Assembly: GCF_002803095.1 (NCBI RefSeq)
Contig: NZ_PGLR01000007.1
Location: 96,493 to 160,492 of the forward strand
Length of the DNA stretch: 64,000 bases
Source: Pseudomonas sp. ZH-FAD
GTDB taxonomy: Bacteria; Pseudomonadota; Gammaproteobacteria; Pseudomonadales; Pseudomonadaceae
Direction: 5' to 3'
Position 1 is the first letter of the stretch. Each line of letters starts with the position of its first letter. The notes beneath the pieces are model-generated. The model had not been told where the DNA came from and did no database searches. It worked only from the letters and a program-made list of their open reading frames with translations. Shown here in pieces: positions 62,700 to 64,000 of the stretch. The position numbers and the translations under genes are program-made.

Positions 62700-62717
62700 T
62701 ATCTTGATGGCAAGATA
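62700..62717. promoter_or_regulatory. MarR operator between marR and the transporter operon
   Basis: TATCTTG-ATGG-CAAGATA, a perfect 7-bp inverted repeat 13 bases before marR and 54 bases before the EamA gene. MarR proteins bind such 16-20-bp dyads in divergent promoters and repress both sides. Confidence 0.7.
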
Positions 62718-62730
62718 AATCGAGGGCGAT

Positions 62731-63243
62731 ATGCAAGACCGCGCACAATTGGCTGCCGAACAGTGGCTTCGACAGCGGCCAGATCTGGATGGTTTTTCCA
62801 TGGCGGTGATCGGGCGCCTGGGCGAGCTCAGCCAGGTGATCACGCGTGATCACCTGCTGCCGTTCTTCACCGAGCACGGCTTGCAGGCCGGGGAGTTCGA
62901 CCTGCTTGCGACCTTGCGCCGCTCGGGTGAGCCCTATGCTCTGATGCCCACGGCGCTGTACGAGAGCGCGATGATTTCCTCGGGCGGCATGACCAGCCGC
63001 ATCGACCGCCTGGAAAAGGCCGGACTGATCGAGCGGCGCAAACACCCCAGCGACCGCCGTGGCGTGCTGGTGGCACTGACTCCGGCCGGCTTCGAATTGA
63101 TCGACGGCATTCTCGAGGCCCACGTGGCCAACCTGCAGCGCGTGCTCGCAGGATTGACCCCTGATGAACGGCGGGCGTTGCATGAGTTGACTGGCAAGTT
63201 GTTGGCGGGGTTGGCGCAGCAGGGCGCTAGTGATGGTCGATGA
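62731..63243 (+). CDS. MarR-family transcriptional regulator
   Basis: A 170-residue winged-helix regulator. The recognition helix area S-G-G-M-T-S-R-I-D-R-L-E-K-A-G-L-I is followed by the wing R-R-K-H-P-S-D-R-R-G-V-L-V, typical of MarR. It is divergent from two exporter genes across an 85-base region with a perfect dyad, so it probably represses them until a small molecule binds. The stop overlaps an in-frame ATG of the next reading frame (ATGA at 63240). Confidence 0.92.
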   Translation: MQDRAQLAAEQWLRQRPDLDGFSMAVIGRLGELSQVITRDHLLPFFTEHGLQAGEFDLLATLRRSGEPYALMPTALYESAMISSGGMTSRIDRLEKAGLIERRKHPSDRRGVLVALTPAGFELIDGILEAHVANLQRVLAGLTPDERRALHELTGKLLAGLAQQGASDGR

Positions 63244-63299
63244 CACCCACCTCCTGCGTGGAACTTCCCAATGGATACAGAGATAGCGCCCGTATCCTT

Positions 63300-63596
63300 A
63301 TGAGCGTGAGAGCCATTCTTTTGGGGGCGGCCCTGGCATTGCCAGTGCTGTGGCTGAACGTCGGTTTTTATACAACCCGCTTTGCTGAAGACAATCGCAT
63401 TGTGTGCTTCATCAAGAAATACCCGGCATTGCAGATGCGATTCGAAAACATCTTTCTGACGGATCAAGATGAAAAAGCATTGGACCGATTGAGCGATGAA
63501 GAGCGGCGCGTGGTGATCGAGTACTGCAAGTACCGGCTAGGTATTGCGACTGAACTGAACACTCAAGATGAGTTGAATGCTTGCAAGACGATGTAG
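63300..63596 (+). CDS. Small exported or membrane-anchored protein of unknown function
   Basis: A 98-residue protein with an N-terminal hydrophobic helix (residues 5-22), then a soluble part with two cysteine-containing stretches (I-V-C-F-I-K-K and E-Y-C-K-Y-R) and a third cysteine near the end. ATG 63300 puts the signal or anchor at the N-terminus, but no good ribosome site is seen; an upstream ATG at 63240 overlapping marR would give 118 residues. Not recognised. The codon content is less GC-rich than its neighbours, which may point to acquisition. Confidence 0.55.
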   Translation: MSVRAILLGAALALPVLWLNVGFYTTRFAEDNRIVCFIKKYPALQMRFENIFLTDQDEKALDRLSDEERRVVIEYCKYRLGIATELNTQDELNACKTM

Positions 63597-63787
63597 GCAT
63601 CTAGTCTGGGCTGCGGTGGCTTCAAGCATCATGGCGTCGCATTCTTCGGGCATTGATGGTGTTTGAATAAGAAAAGGGACTGATCTATTTTCGGTGCGGC
63701 TGGTCTGATTCAACACTCTTCCCCTTTTTTGTTGGCGGCAGGGATCGGACGCTCAGTTCTTTACGACGAAGCTAATGGAAAAATGCC

Positions 63788-64000
63788 ATGCATCTGCCAC
63801 GCATTCACGCCATCGCCTTGGGCGCTATATTTCTGGTCGGCTCTGCCTCGGCACAGGTCAATATCGGCATCTGGGGCAACGGTATTCTGGGCCAGTCTGC
63901 TCTTCGGAATGCGCAGGAGGCAGCAGGTCAGAGTGCTGACGATGACGAGTCTGAAACCTCTGCGCGGGCTCGACCGAAAGACGCTGCTGCGCTGTCCTTT
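63788..64000 (+). CDS. Secreted protein of unknown function (3'-truncated by window)
   Basis: Open frame of 71 codons running off the window. The first 22 residues (ending G-S-A-S-A before Q-V-N-I-G-I-W) form a clear signal peptide. The mature part begins with a glycine/isoleucine-rich stretch and then an acidic, alanine-rich stretch. GGAAAA lies just upstream. Family and full length cannot be judged. The 186 bases before it (63597-63787) show no gene or clear motif. Confidence 0.6.
   Translation, partial: MHLPRIHAIALGAIFLVGSASAQVNIGIWGNGILGQSALRNAQEAAGQSADDDESETSARARPKDAAALSF

Noticed and set aside
1..64000. tRNA, rRNA, CRISPR arrays, known riboswitches
   Set aside because: No cloverleaf-like runs, regular spacer arrays or recognised riboswitch cores were seen by eye; a covariance-model scan would be needed to exclude small RNAs.

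Overview
The window reads as a chromosomal segment of a high-GC Gammaproteobacterium, almost certainly a Pseudomonas in the broad sense. The main support is the full algU-mucA-mucB-mucC-mucD block followed by lepA-lepB-rnc-era-recO-pdxJ, the tct/opdH citrate-uptake locus, tandem fadD2-fadD1 beside a phaJ-like gene, and a fused MrpAB antiporter subunit. Gene order and proteins look like Pseudomonas but not like P. aeruginosa itself; the species is not determined. No tRNA, rRNA, CRISPR array, prophage or plasmid backbone was recognised.

Layout. 1-4614: 3' part of a seven-gene Mrp/Pha/Sha monovalent cation/proton antiporter operon. 4723-7252: acetyltransferase, small membrane protein, FAD-dependent oxidoreductase. 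7388-11110: MFS exporter, F420-type reductase and SDR, divergent from a LysR regulator. 11163-12971: lipoprotein and pseudouridine synthase. 13189-20864: AbrB-like membrane protein, TctA-B-C, OpdH-like porin, divergent from TctD-TctE. 20847-26001: periplasmic binding protein, HDOD protein, YgfZ, SdhE, YgfX, NadB. 26368-36767: algU-muc and lepA-to-pdxJ housekeeping block. 36843-42106: LysR regulator with a small arginine-rich protein, cmoA-cmoB, lysoplasmalogenase-like protein, ECF42-type sigma factor. 42265-46679: rapA, small conserved proteins, an AlkB-like oxygenase and a 38-residue probable CcoM. 46875-49916: FUSC/DUF1656/HlyD efflux operon. 50134-53872: cytosine use (codA, PucR-type regulator, codB). 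54082-59500: phaJ-like hydratase, alpha/beta hydrolase, fadD2, fadD1. 59572-60574: a REP-associated tyrosine transposase (RAYT) inside its own REP repeats. 60571-63243: MFS and EamA transporters divergent from a MarR regulator. 63300-64000: two small unknown exported or membrane proteins, the last cut by the window end.

How parts work together. AlgU, its anti-sigma factor MucA, MucB and the MucD protease form the envelope-stress/alginate switch. OpdH passes tricarboxylates across the outer membrane to the TctC binding protein and TctAB, controlled by TctDE. YgfZ, SdhE and NadB share a flavoprotein and iron-sulfur theme next to algU.

The most notable non-coding signal is a REP system. Elements begin with GTAG followed by a hairpin with stems such as GGCGTACT/AGTACGCC or GGCGGACT/AGTCCGCC. 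They occur around the RAYT gene and at 13084-13192 and 38102-38299. In three genes (abrB-like, the 86-residue protein, the CynX-like MFS gene) the GTAG itself supplies the TAG stop codon. One element carries a different repeat inside its hairpin loop. Another lies beside a 44-bp duplication of a gene end. Other regulatory signals are a sigma-54 promoter with a palindrome upstream of codB, two ANR boxes before ccoM, a perfect operator between marR and its transporter operon, an AlgU promoter before algU, and 11-bp-spaced direct repeats between opdH and tctD. All functions are inferred from sequence alone.
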